A stretch of 64,000 nucleotides of DNA from an uncultured Clostridia bacterium (lineage in GTDB: Bacteria; Bacillota; Clostridia; Oscillospirales; Acutalibacteraceae). The notes beneath the pieces are model-generated. The model was not told the origin of the DNA. It did no database searches and saw only the letters and a program-made list of their open reading frames with translations. Below, piece by piece: positions 54,777 to 63,315 of the stretch. A program made the translations under genes and the position numbers. The stretch's first letter is position 1, and every line of letters starts with the position of its first letter. Location: positions 1 to 64,000 of the forward strand of contig CAMFBH010000006.1 of assembly GCA_945948515.1 (NCBI GenBank). Reading direction: 5' to 3'.

Positions 54777-54826
54777 TGTATTTGTAAAATGCTGTGCTTA
54801 AGTAGCAATTAGGGAGATGAAAATAA

Positions 54827-55084
54827 TTGATTTTTAAATATAGGCCGAGCAGAGTTTGCTCACAGGAAATAACAATAGATATTTCGGAAAACGGAATAAT
54901 TAATAATGTCAGCTTTGCCGGCGGATGTCACGGTAACCTCCAGGGCATTGCCGCAATGGTTAAAGGGCTCAGTGCAGACGAGGTTATTTCAAAGCTTAAA
55001 GGAATAGATTGCAGGGGGAGGGGAACAAGCTGTCCCGACCAGCTTGCAAAAGCATTAACTGAAGTAAAGGAAAAAATTTCATGA
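54827..55084 (+). CDS. TSCPD-domain protein (TIGR03905 type)
   Basis: 85 residues from a TTG behind AGGGAG. The sequence FKYRPSRVCSQEI, FAGGCHGNLQGIAAMVKGL and CRGRGTSCPDQLAKAL matches the small stand-alone TSCPD family, a domain otherwise found at the C-terminus of vitamin B12-dependent ribonucleotide reductases and likely metal- or nucleic acid-binding through its cysteines. It overlaps the next gene by four bases. Confidence 0.88.
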   Translation: MIFKYRPSRVCSQEITIDISENGIINNVSFAGGCHGNLQGIAAMVKGLSADEVISKLKGIDCRGRGTSCPDQLAKALTEVKEKIS

Positions 55085-57435
55085 ACGATTCAATTTTTAC
55101 TCTTGAAAGCAGATATATAAAAAGACAGTTTAAAATTCTCGGAGACCGCTTTTTTGCAAGCGAAATTATTAATAAATACAGCTCAATGAATTTCGTTCCC
55201 GACGGTAACGGAAATGAGTTTTTTATTAAGTTTGTTGACGGAGACGAGCTTTCCTCTAAGAATCTCAGCGTTGTTGAGGCGGAGGAGAAAAACCATGAGC
55301 TTACCTTTACATTTGAGCGTAAATTCGGAACAACCGTGAAGGTTTGTCTTTGGATAGGAAAATACGGAAGAACTCTCAGAAAGCAGATTTCTGTTATTCA
55401 GGAAACAGAAAAGCCTATTGATTATGCGCTTCTTGAGAATATCGGAATCATTAACTCTACCGTTTATTACAGTGTGCCGGAGGCTCCGAAAAGTGAGATT
55501 CCGAAATATTTAACAACACTTGGTCAGCCGTTTTATGTGGACAGCCTTTTCTTCGGATGTGAATTTCCCGCAACCGACAACAGAATTGTTCACGGCGCCG
55601 GTCAAATAAAGTATTATCTCGGAAAGCAAACAAGCGGGGAGTTTAAGTTCCCTGTAACCGTTATAGGTTCTGCAAAATCAAGCAATATTGCCGATGTCAG
55701 AAAAGCATTTTTCAATTATATTGAATTGAACAGCGTTAAATCGGATTTTCGTCTCCAGTATAACAGCTGGTATGACCATATGCTTGATATTGATGCGGAT
55801 AATATCGAAAAGAGCTTCTTTGAAATTGAAAAGCAGCTTTCATCTCACGGAGTTTCTCCGATTGATGCCTATGTTGTTGACGATGGCTGGAACGACTATA
55901 AGAGCGATTTTTGGTCGTTTAACGGAAAATTCCCGAACGGACTTATTGACTGCACAAGAATTACAAGCATTTTGGGCTCTAAATTCGGTTTGTGGCTCGG
56001 TCCGCGAGGAGGCTATAATTTCAACAAGCGCTTTGCAAAAAGAATTGAAAAGGCAGGAATGGGATTTTACAATTCGGAGAGCGAAGATATATGTGTTGCT
56101 TCCGAAAAATATATCAAAAATCTTGAGCAGTTCTTTATTGAAAATACTCAGGGCTATGATATAGATTATTGGAAGCTTGACGGATTTATGCTCACACCCT
56201 GTAAAAATGATTCGCACGACCATATTACCGGCGGCGAAAACGAAATGTATATGATAACCGAGATGTGGGAGAGATGGATTGAGCTCCTTAAAAATCTCAG
56301 AAAGTCACGCTTGATTGATGATAAAGACCTTTGGATTAATATGACCTGCTATGTTAATCCGTCGCCATGGTGGCTTCAGTATGTTAACAGCTTTTGGATT
56401 CAAAACAGCAATGATATCGGTTTTGCGAAAAACTATGATCTTCAGCCGCAGGTTGAATCGGAAATAACATACCGTGATGCAAGATATTATGATTTTACTA
56501 CAACTCGCGGAATTCAGTTCCCGTTGAAAAACATCTATAATCATGAGCCTATTTACGGAAATACCGCAAAGGTTAAGTACAGTGATGAGGAATTTGAAAA
56601 ATATATATTCTGGTGTGCGGTAAGAGGTCAGGCTTTAAATGAACTTCATCTTTCTTACAGTATGATGAACGAGGCAAAATGGACCTCGCTCGCAAAGGCT
56701 CTCAAATGGCAGAAAGCAAACTATTCAATCTTGAAAAACGCACAGTACCTCGGAGGTAATCCCGAGAATAACAATGTTTACGGATATACCTCTTGGGATG
56801 ATAACGGAAACGGAATTGTTGCACTCAGAAATCCTTCAAAGGAAAAGGTAAGCTTAACCATAACTCTCAATAAGCTTATGGGCGCTCCGGAGGAGCTTGC
56901 AGATGTGCACCGCTATAATGTATATAATAAAAGCACGCCTGAAACCTCGGATACCTTTTCTTATGCCGATAAAATTGACCTTGTTCTTGATAAATTTGAG
57001 GTTAAAATATTCCAGTTCGGCAAAGAGGACAACCGCTTCAACTATGTTGACAGCGCACAGGATTTCACCATTTTCTTTGACAGCAACGGTGATTATGACC
57101 CCGTTTGCGTAAATGATGATATTAAGATTGTTGTAAGCGACGGCTATATTAATGTTGATGTTGCTTCAAAACATTACAGATCGTCGTCGAAGATTTCACA
57201 TGGAAATCATAAGATCGCCGTAGTTCGCGAAAAGAATATGGCTGTAAAAATATATATAGACAGAAGGCTTGATTCAACACATTTTGATGCTGATTCAAAG
57301 CCCGAGTTAAATCTTTCACTTACAAGTGTTACCGAAAATTTCAAGGTTCTGCCAAAAGCTGCTCCCTACAACGAGCTTATTGAGCTTGACAGAGTTCTCG
57401 GAAAATCCGGAGCAAGATTATTTAAAAGGAAGTAA
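55081..57435 (+). CDS. GH36-like (alpha-galactosidase superfamily) glycosidase
   Basis: 784 residues, no signal peptide. An N-terminal beta sandwich (1-220) precedes a TIM barrel. VVDDGWNDYKSDFW (about 265-278), GLWLGPRGGYNF and YWKLDGF (Asp367, probable nucleophile) follow the clan GH-D pattern of melibiases. C-terminal beta domains follow from about 590. The precise family and substrate are uncertain; alpha-galactoside or alpha-N-acetylgalactosaminide activity is possible. It is translationally coupled to the TSCPD gene. Confidence 0.75.
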   Translation: MNDSIFTLESRYIKRQFKILGDRFFASEIINKYSSMNFVPDGNGNEFFIKFVDGDELSSKNLSVVEAEEKNHELTFTFERKFGTTVKVCLWIGKYGRTLRKQISVIQETEKPIDYALLENIGIINSTVYYSVPEAPKSEIPKYLTTLGQPFYVDSLFFGCEFPATDNRIVHGAGQIKYYLGKQTSGEFKFPVTVIGSAKSSNIADVRKAFFNYIELNSVKSDFRLQYNSWYDHMLDIDADNIEKSFFEIEKQLSSHGVSPIDAYVVDDGWNDYKSDFWSFNGKFPNGLIDCTRITSILGSKFGLWLGPRGGYNFNKRFAKRIEKAGMGFYNSESEDICVASEKYIKNLEQFFIENTQGYDIDYWKLDGFMLTPCKNDSHDHITGGENEMYMITEMWERWIELLKNLRKSRLIDDKDLWINMTCYVNPSPWWLQYVNSFWIQNSNDIGFAKNYDLQPQVESEITYRDARYYDFTTTRGIQFPLKNIYNHEPIYGNTAKVKYSDEEFEKYIFWCAVRGQALNELHLSYSMMNEAKWTSLAKALKWQKANYSILKNAQYLGGNPENNNVYGYTSWDDNGNGIVALRNPSKEKVSLTITLNKLMGAPEELADVHRYNVYNKSTPETSDTFSYADKIDLVLDKFEVKIFQFGKEDNRFNYVDSAQDFTIFFDSNGDYDPVCVNDDIKIVVSDGYINVDVASKHYRSSSKISHGNHKIAVVREKNMAVKIYIDRRLDSTHFDADSKPELNLSLTSVTENFKVLPKAAPYNELIELDRVLGKSGARLFKRK

Positions 57436-57440
57436 TGCTG

Positions 57441-58184
57441 ATGGAAGAGCTGAAATGTAAAAAGTGCGGCTCGTGTGCCGTTTATAAGGACGGCGACTGG
57501 ATTAAATGCCCGGAATGCGGAGCAACAATGTTCAATACCGAAATCAATTCCGAAACTGCAACAATGCAGTTGGAGAGGATTGAGAGGGAAAATCAGGAGA
57601 AAGCTGAAAAAGAGCCCGAAAGCAAGAAAGGAAAAAAAGAAAAAAAGAAAAAAAGCAGGACTGCTGAAATTCTCGATTTCTTTATGCCGATGATAATTGC
57701 GGTAATTGTTGCTGTTTTTCTTAAGTCTTTTGTTTTTGCAAGCGCGGTAATTCCAACCGGTTCAATGCTTAACACAATTCAGGAAAAGGATTGTGTTATT
57801 GCAAGCCGACTTGAATATAAATTCGGAAATGACCCGGAGCGTTATGATATAATTATTTTCTACTATCCCGATGACGAGAGTAAATATTATGTTAAAAGAA
57901 TAATAGGTCTTCCGGGAGAAACCGTAGAGGTTATTAACGGAACAGTGTTTGTAACGAAAACCGACGGCGAGCAAATCGAGCTTGATCAAAGCTTCGTTAC
58001 GGTAGAAAAGCCGAGAGGAAATTTCGGACCGTATGTTGTTCCTGAGGATTCCTATTTCGTTATGGGTGACAACAGGAACAACAGCTTGGATTCGCGTTAT
58101 TGGGAAAACACCTATGTTAAGCGTGAAAAAATAGTTGGCAAGGTTAAGTTTAGATATTTCCCGAGTATTTCAAAAATTGAGTAA
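57441..58184 (+). CDS. lepB: Signal peptidase I with N-terminal zinc ribbon
   Basis: 247 residues. CKKC (6-9) and CPEC (23-26) form a zinc ribbon not present in standard signal peptidases, then a lysine-rich linker. A membrane helix (about 79-101) and the S26 peptidase domain follow, with catalytic Ser108 in PTGSML, Lys152 in YYVKRIIGLPGE and the GDNRNNSLDSRYW box. It cleaves signal peptides outside the membrane. The ATG at 57441 is eight bases from AAGGAAG; the earlier ATG at 57435 is too close. Confidence 0.93.
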   Translation: MEELKCKKCGSCAVYKDGDWIKCPECGATMFNTEINSETATMQLERIERENQEKAEKEPESKKGKKEKKKKSRTAEILDFFMPMIIAVIVAVFLKSFVFASAVIPTGSMLNTIQEKDCVIASRLEYKFGNDPERYDIIIFYYPDDESKYYVKRIIGLPGETVEVINGTVFVTKTDGEQIELDQSFVTVEKPRGNFGPYVVPEDSYFVMGDNRNNSLDSRYWENTYVKREKIVGKVKFRYFPSISKIE

Positions 58185-58186
58185 CA

Positions 58187-58226
58187 AAAAGCGTTGGCAG
58201 GGAGCTACTTGCCAACGCTTTTTTAT
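58187..58226. terminator. Bidirectional terminator
   Basis: AAAAGCGTTGGCA (58187-58199) and TGCCAACGCTTTT (58210-58222) form a 13-base stem with T-runs on both strands, between the convergent lepB and deaminase genes. Confidence 0.9.
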
Positions 58227-58233
58227 GTGTAAA

Positions 58234-59490
58234 TTATTTTATCCTGTCAATAACCGCCTGTGCCTTTTCGTAAATCTCGTTTTTATCAAGCTTGGTAAAT
58301 TCTCCGTTTTCATAGAGGATTTCCCCGTTAATCATTGTCATAATAACATTTTCCTTTGAACCGCTGTAAACAAGATTTTTCGTAATGCTGTTAATCGGCT
58401 GCATATTCGGTCTTGAAAGGTCTATAACAATCAAATCCGCATTTTTTCCCTTTGCAATGGTGTCGCAGTTATTCAGCCCCATGCATTGAGCCGAGCCGAT
58501 TGTTGCGGCTTTAAGTATTTCATTTGCATCGGTAGAGGCGGCGTCGTTATCTGCAATTTTCTGTGTTGCACAAATCAAAAACATTTCCCTGAACATATCA
58601 AGCGCATTGTTGCTTGCAGGTCCGTCCGTTCCTACAGCGGTTTTAATTCCCATTTTAAGCATTTTTGAAACAGGGGCAATTCCGCTTGCAAGCTTGCAGT
58701 TTGAGGAAGCGTTTATTACTGCATAAACATTGTTCTTTTTATAAATTTCAAGGTCGTTATCGGTTACCCAAACAGAGTGAAAAGCGCCTCCGCCGTAATT
58801 GAAAAGCCCTAATTCGCTGAATAATTCAGTGGGAGTTTTTCCGTGCCTGTCAATGCATGCCTCAACTTCGCTTTTCGTTTCGCTTGAGTGCATAAAAACA
58901 GGAGCGCTGTATTTTTGAACAAGGGATGAAATGCCCTGCATGATTTTTAAATCCGTTGTATATTCGGCATGAAACCCGAGCTTGTAGCTTATTAAACTGC
59001 TTACTCCGTTGAATTTGTTGTAGTATTTCTCTAAAAGCTCAACGCTCTCCTTGAAATTGTTTACCGCTCCGCACAAAACGCTTCTAAAGCCGCATTCGGT
59101 TGAAGCCCTAACCATTTCATCGGGAAAATAGTACATGTCGAAGCAGGCTGAAATCCCGCTCGTGAGATATTCAAGAAAAGCAAGCCTTGAAAGATTATAA
59201 ATGTCTTCACCCGTAAGCTTTGCTTCAAGAGGAAAAATTTTATTATTCAGCCATTCGTGAAGCGGTAAATCATCTGCAAATGAGCGACCAAAGGTCATTG
59301 CACTGTGCGTGTGTGCATTCTTAAAAGAGGGCATAAGAAGATTTCCGTGAAGATTGATTTCGCGGTCGGCTTTTTTGCCGTAGTCTTTTCCAACATAGCA
59401 AATTTCGGAGCCGTTAACCCAAACCTCATCATCGGTTATTTCCATATTATTTTCAAGAGTTAGAACTCTTCCGTTATAAAATCTAATCAT
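58234..59490 (-). CDS. mtaD: Amidohydrolase, probable methylthioadenosine/S-adenosylhomocysteine deaminase
   Basis: 418 residues. The metal-dependent amidohydrolase ligands are present: NAHTH (H60, H62), [16 protein letters not shown] and [10 protein letters not shown]. Overall similarity is to the MtaD/SahH-deaminase branch of the ATZ/TRZ family. Its position with nucleoside phosphorylase and mtnA supports methylthioadenosine as substrate, giving methylthioinosine. Guanine or cytosine-type substrates cannot be excluded by sequence alone. It overlaps mtnA by eight bases. Confidence 0.8.
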   Translation of the reverse strand: MIRFYNGRVLTLENNMEITDDEVWVNGSEICYVGKDYGKKADREINLHGNLLMPSFKNAHTHSAMTFGRSFADDLPLHEWLNNKIFPLEAKLTGEDIYNLSRLAFLEYLTSGISACFDMYYFPDEMVRASTECGFRSVLCGAVNNFKESVELLEKYYNKFNGVSSLISYKLGFHAEYTTDLKIMQGISSLVQKYSAPVFMHSSETKSEVEACIDRHGKTPTELFSELGLFNYGGGAFHSVWVTDNDLEIYKKNNVYAVINASSNCKLASGIAPVSKMLKMGIKTAVGTDGPASNNALDMFREMFLICATQKIADNDAASTDANEILKAATIGSAQCMGLNNCDTIAKGKNADLIVIDLSRPNMQPINSITKNLVYSGSKENVIMTMINGEILYENGEFTKLDKNEIYEKAQAVIDRIK

Positions 59491-60469
59491 TATTTAACAG
59501 AACCTTTTTCAGATTTTCTTTAAAGGGAGGATAAACAATTCCCTTGTCGGTAATTATTGCCGTTATAAGGGAGTTGTCGGTAACATCAAAAGCGGGATTA
59601 TAGCATTTCGTTTCATCAAGAGCGGTCTTTTTTTCAAAATAAAGATTTTTGATTTCGTTCTCGCATCGTTTCTCAATAATAATGCTGTCTCCGTCCGGGC
59701 AGTCAAAATCCACCGTTGAGTACGGTCCGAGAACATAAAACGGAATGCCGTAGTATTTTGCAAGAATTGCGGCACCGCTTGTTCCAATCTTGTTTGCCGT
59801 GTCACCGTTTGAAGCAACTCTGTCACAGCCTACAAGAACTGCATTTATTTTACCCTGCTTCATAACAAGGCTTGCCATGTTATCGCATATAAGCGTAACA
59901 TCAACACCTGCCTTTGTTAGCTCATAGCTTGTGAGCCGTGCACCCTGAAGAAGCGGTCTTGTTTCATCGCTGTAAACCTTGAAATTATATCCCTTTTCCT
60001 TGCCGAGAAGAATGGGTCCGAGTCCTGTTCCGTATTTCGAGGTAGCAAGCTCACCTGCGTTGCAATGGGTAAGAATGCCATCGCCGTCATGAAGGAGAGA
60101 AAGTCCGTATTCGCTGATTTTACGGCACATTTCAATATCCTCGCGCTGTATTTCAATGGCTTCGTCAATAAGATTTTTTTTGCTTTCAAACGCCTTAACC
60201 ATTCTTGATGTAGCCCAGCTTAGGTTAACTGCCGTAGGTCTTGATGAATCAAGATATTCTTTAAGTTGATAAATATTTTCACAAGGGGAGAGCACTGCCA
60301 TTGCAAATGCGGCACAAATTCCTATTGCCGGAGCACCGCGTACTCTCAGCTTTTGAATGGCTTCGAAAAAATCCTCCTTGGTTTTCAGCTCTATCCATTT
60401 TTCTTCATTCGGCAGCAGTGTTTGGTCAAGAATTCTTACCGTGCCGTTTTCAAATTTTAAATTTTCCAT
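59483..60469 (-). CDS. mtnA: S-methyl-5-thioribose-1-phosphate isomerase
   Basis: 328 residues. [36 protein letters not shown] with the catalytic cysteine, [18 protein letters not shown] and [16 protein letters not shown] with the catalytic aspartate are diagnostic. It converts methylthioribose-1-phosphate to the ribulose form. It overlaps the phosphorylase stop by one base. No mtnB, mtnC, mtnD, mtnK or mtnW gene lies in the window. Confidence 0.95.
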   Translation of the reverse strand: MENLKFENGTVRILDQTLLPNEEKWIELKTKEDFFEAIQKLRVRGAPAIGICAAFAMAVLSPCENIYQLKEYLDSSRPTAVNLSWATSRMVKAFESKKNLIDEAIEIQREDIEMCRKISEYGLSLLHDGDGILTHCNAGELATSKYGTGLGPILLGKEKGYNFKVYSDETRPLLQGARLTSYELTKAGVDVTLICDNMASLVMKQGKINAVLVGCDRVASNGDTANKIGTSGAAILAKYYGIPFYVLGPYSTVDFDCPDGDSIIIEKRCENEIKNLYFEKKTALDETKCYNPAFDVTDNSLITAIITDKGIVYPPFKENLKKVLLNND

Positions 60470-61281
60470 TAAAAGCCCTTAACCGATTCCTTTATTAAAA
60501 CTTTAAAATCATTAGATACTCTGTTTGCGGTTTCCGTAACATCGCTTCCCGAAAGCGGAGTGTCAAGAATTCCGCAGGCATAGTTTGTAATGCAGCTTAT
60601 TCCGCAAACCTCGAGTCCGCAATGAACTCCTGCTATTGCTTCGATTGCAGTGCTCATACCAACTGCGTCTGCTCCGAGATTTGAACACATTTTTATTTCG
60701 GCAGGCGTTTCAAACTGCGGACCGCGAAGCTGAAGATAAACTCCTTTTTTGACGGTGATTCCGTTGTTTAGCGCGGCTTGTTCAATAGCTTTTGAAAGGC
60801 GCTTGCTGTAAGCCTTGCTCATATCGGGAAATCTTGTTCCGATTGAATCATCGTTTTTGCCTATTAAGGGAGAAGGTACAAAGCAGGAAATATGATCCTC
60901 AATAATCATAAAATCTCCCGGTGCAAGATCTTTTCTTATTCCGCCGGAAGCATTTGTTATCAAAAGCTGCTTTGCGCCCATAAGCTTCATAAGTCTTATC
61001 GGATTTGCAATTTGCTGAGAAGAATAGCCTTCATACAGGTGAACTCTGCCCTGCATGAAAACAACATTTTTATCACCGATTCTTCCGAAAACAAAGCGAC
61101 CCTTGTGCTCGGGAGCGGTTGAAATGGGGAATTCGGGTATTTCGGAATAGTTAATTATTTCTGTGTTTTGAGTTTCGTCTGCAAGAGCGCCTAGACCGCT
61201 GCCGAGAATTACCGCTGTATCAGGAATGAAATCTGTTTTACTTCTTATAAAACTAATCTGCTCGCGTAAGATATTATTCAT
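60469..61281 (-). CDS. punA: Purine nucleoside phosphorylase (PNP/MTAP family)
   Basis: 270 residues from the ATG at 61281, preferred over an upstream GTG because GGTGA serves as its ribosome binding site. [42 protein letters not shown] and [12 protein letters not shown] are the trimeric PNP motifs. It could phosphorolyse inosine, guanosine or methylthioinosine. It begins the salvage operon with mtnA and the deaminase. Confidence 0.93.
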   Translation of the reverse strand: MNNILREQISFIRSKTDFIPDTAVILGSGLGALADETQNTEIINYSEIPEFPISTAPEHKGRFVFGRIGDKNVVFMQGRVHLYEGYSSQQIANPIRLMKLMGAKQLLITNASGGIRKDLAPGDFMIIEDHISCFVPSPLIGKNDDSIGTRFPDMSKAYSKRLSKAIEQAALNNGITVKKGVYLQLRGPQFETPAEIKMCSNLGADAVGMSTAIEAIAGVHCGLEVCGISCITNYACGILDTPLSGSDVTETANRVSNDFKVLIKESVKGF

Positions 61282-61298
61282 TTTTATCACCGATGTTT

Positions 61299-61327
61299 AT
61301 TATACAATAGCTTGTTATTTCATTCAA
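61299..61327 (-). promoter_or_regulatory. Promoter of the nucleoside salvage operon
   Basis: On the minus strand TTGAAT (61322-61327), 17 bases and TATAAT (61299-61304). Confidence 0.75.
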
Positions 61328-61359
61328 TAGTATCAGTTAATTAAATTGTAAATAAAGTG

Positions 61360-61389
61360 TTGCAAAATAAGATATCAATGTGCTATTAT
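61360..61389 (+). promoter_or_regulatory. Promoter of the BMP lipoprotein gene
   Basis: TTGCAA (61360-61365), 18 bases ending in an extended TGC, and TATTAT (61384-61389), back to back with the salvage operon promoter. Confidence 0.7.
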
Positions 61390-61422
61390 ATTTAAGTGAT
61401 ATTTTCTTTTAGGAGGAATACT

Positions 61423-63261
61423 ATGAAAAAAACACTCCGTAAAGTTGTTGCAGTTTTTCTTGCGGCGATTTTTGCTCTTTCACTTGTTTCCTGTGCAAAG
61501 CAGGAGGATATTAAATTCAACCTTGTTCTTATAACCGACGGAAGTCCTGTTGATAATAAAGAAATGGTGCAGGAGGTTTGGGAAGGCGTTCGTGAATACG
61601 GTTCGTCAAACGATAATATTAATGCAAAGTATTATCAGCCCGTTACTGATGAAAACGGTATTGTTAACGCTGAAACATATTCAAGATATATTAAGCTTGC
61701 AGTTGATAACGGAGCAGAGTATATAGTTTGCCCGGGCGAAGCTCTTGCTGTTGCAGTTTATGAAAATGCATCTCTTTATCCCGATGTAAAATTCATTCTT
61801 GTTGACGCAATGCCCCATGCCGAAGGCGAAGCAATTCCTCATTACATAAAAAATGTTATGACTGTAAATTTCGACACAATGCAATCAGGCTTTCTTGCCG
61901 GATATGAAGCTGTTAAGCGCGGTCATACCGAACTCGGATTTTTCGGTTCAATAGCATCAAACGAAAGCTCTGATTACGGAGCAGGCTTTGTTCAGGGTGC
62001 TTCATATGCATCTCAGGAGGACGGAGTACCGGTTGTTGTGGATTTTGCAAATTATGATGCTCAAAATCTCGATTTTGACTATACAACAACAATTAAGGCT
62101 GTTTACGAAAAAATTTCCGATCAAAAAGAGTCCACCTTCAAGGTTGTTGTTGAAAACGGAACAGGCTCGGGTGTTTATTTTGACGGTGAAAATATAACGC
62201 TTACCGCTAATCCCGCTCCCGAAGGCAAGGTTTTTGATAAATGGGTTTGTAAGAGTAATACCGACGGTGTTAAGGACAGTCAAATTTCAATTACCGCATC
62301 TGAAAAAACATCAACCGACCTCTATATTGATGAGGCGGACTGCACCATTACCGCAACTTATAAGGATGCAGGTGAAGCCACATATAAGCTTGATGTTACG
62401 GGAAGCGGTTCAGGTTATTATAAATCCGGAGCAAAGGCAGAAGTAAAAGCAGCTTCTTCAATGGAAGAGGGTATGGTCTTTGATTGTTGGAGTGTAACAG
62501 GCGACTGCGAGGTTGAAGATTTGAATTCAGCCGAAACAACAGTTAAAATGGGAAGTCAGGATGCTGTTCTTACAGCTCAGTACAAAGAATCGGATGTTCC
62601 CACCTTTAATGTTATTGTTGAAGGCGGAAGCGGAACAGGCTGCTACACGGCAGGTGAAACAGTTGATATTGTTGCCGATGAACCTGCTGACGGATACATG
62701 TTCTCCCATTGGGAAAACACGGATTGCTACGGAGAAAACGCAGGAATTGCCTGTGAGAATGAGTATTATTTTCAAACATCATTTGAAATGCCCGACCGTC
62801 TTGAAGCGCTTGCTTACACAATGTATAACAAAGGCGTAACATGTGTGTTCGGCGCAGGCTCTACTTTCAATGATTCCGTGTTTAATGCAACCACCGCTTA
62901 TGATTACACAGTTAATGCCATAGGCTCCGATTACAATCAGGATTCAAAGGATAATTGCATATTCACCGCACGCAAGGAATATGCTGTTGCAATACAAAAT
63001 GCAATTAAAGAATTTAAAGGCGGTTCGGTTTATACGGCTTCTTGCTCAAACAACGGAGTAGGACTCAGCGATAAGGATTTTGATGAACAGCTCACAAAGG
63101 ATTATAAGGCTGTTTATGATAAGCTTGCAGGCGGAGAAATTTCGATAACACCCGTTGCTCCCGGAGCAGATGTTTCAATTCCGGTGCAGAGTAACAAGGC
63201 AATTACCGTTAATTTCAGAATTGCAGTTCCGGAAAAAACCGAAACAATAAAAGCAGAATAA
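61423..63261 (+). CDS. BMP/PnrA-type substrate-binding lipoprotein with three inserted InlB-like repeats
   Basis: 612 residues from an ATG behind AGGAGG. The lipobox LVSC places the lipidated cysteine at 24. The first BMP lobe runs to about 228 (VLITDGSPVDNKEMVQEVWEGVREYG, GSIASNESSDYGAGFVQGA). Three InlB-like beta repeats (about 238-314, 319-388, 394-457) interrupt the fold. The second lobe then resumes (YTMYNKGVTCVFGAGSTFNDSV). Relatives bind purine nucleosides for an ABC importer. Its divergent neighbour is a nucleoside phosphorylase operon, which supports a nucleoside ligand. No permease or ATPase gene is adjacent. Confidence 0.85.
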   Translation: MKKTLRKVVAVFLAAIFALSLVSCAKQEDIKFNLVLITDGSPVDNKEMVQEVWEGVREYGSSNDNINAKYYQPVTDENGIVNAETYSRYIKLAVDNGAEYIVCPGEALAVAVYENASLYPDVKFILVDAMPHAEGEAIPHYIKNVMTVNFDTMQSGFLAGYEAVKRGHTELGFFGSIASNESSDYGAGFVQGASYASQEDGVPVVVDFANYDAQNLDFDYTTTIKAVYEKISDQKESTFKVVVENGTGSGVYFDGENITLTANPAPEGKVFDKWVCKSNTDGVKDSQISITASEKTSTDLYIDEADCTITATYKDAGEATYKLDVTGSGSGYYKSGAKAEVKAASSMEEGMVFDCWSVTGDCEVEDLNSAETTVKMGSQDAVLTAQYKESDVPTFNVIVEGGSGTGCYTAGETVDIVADEPADGYMFSHWENTDCYGENAGIACENEYYFQTSFEMPDRLEALAYTMYNKGVTCVFGAGSTFNDSVFNATTAYDYTVNAIGSDYNQDSKDNCIFTARKEYAVAIQNAIKEFKGGSVYTASCSNNGVGLSDKDFDEQLTKDYKAVYDKLAGGEISITPVAPGADVSIPVQSNKAITVNFRIAVPEKTETIKAE

Positions 63262-63269
63262 CGATATTA

Positions 63270-63300
63270 AAGGCTTTGGCAACTGCCAGAGCCCTTAATT
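63270..63300 (+). terminator. Probable terminator of the BMP lipoprotein gene
   Basis: AAGGCTTTGGC pairs imperfectly with GCCAGAGCCCTT around AACT, followed by a weak AATTT tail. It lies between the lipoprotein and glycosyltransferase genes. Confidence 0.55.
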
Positions 63301-63315
63301 TAAGGATTGTATTCA

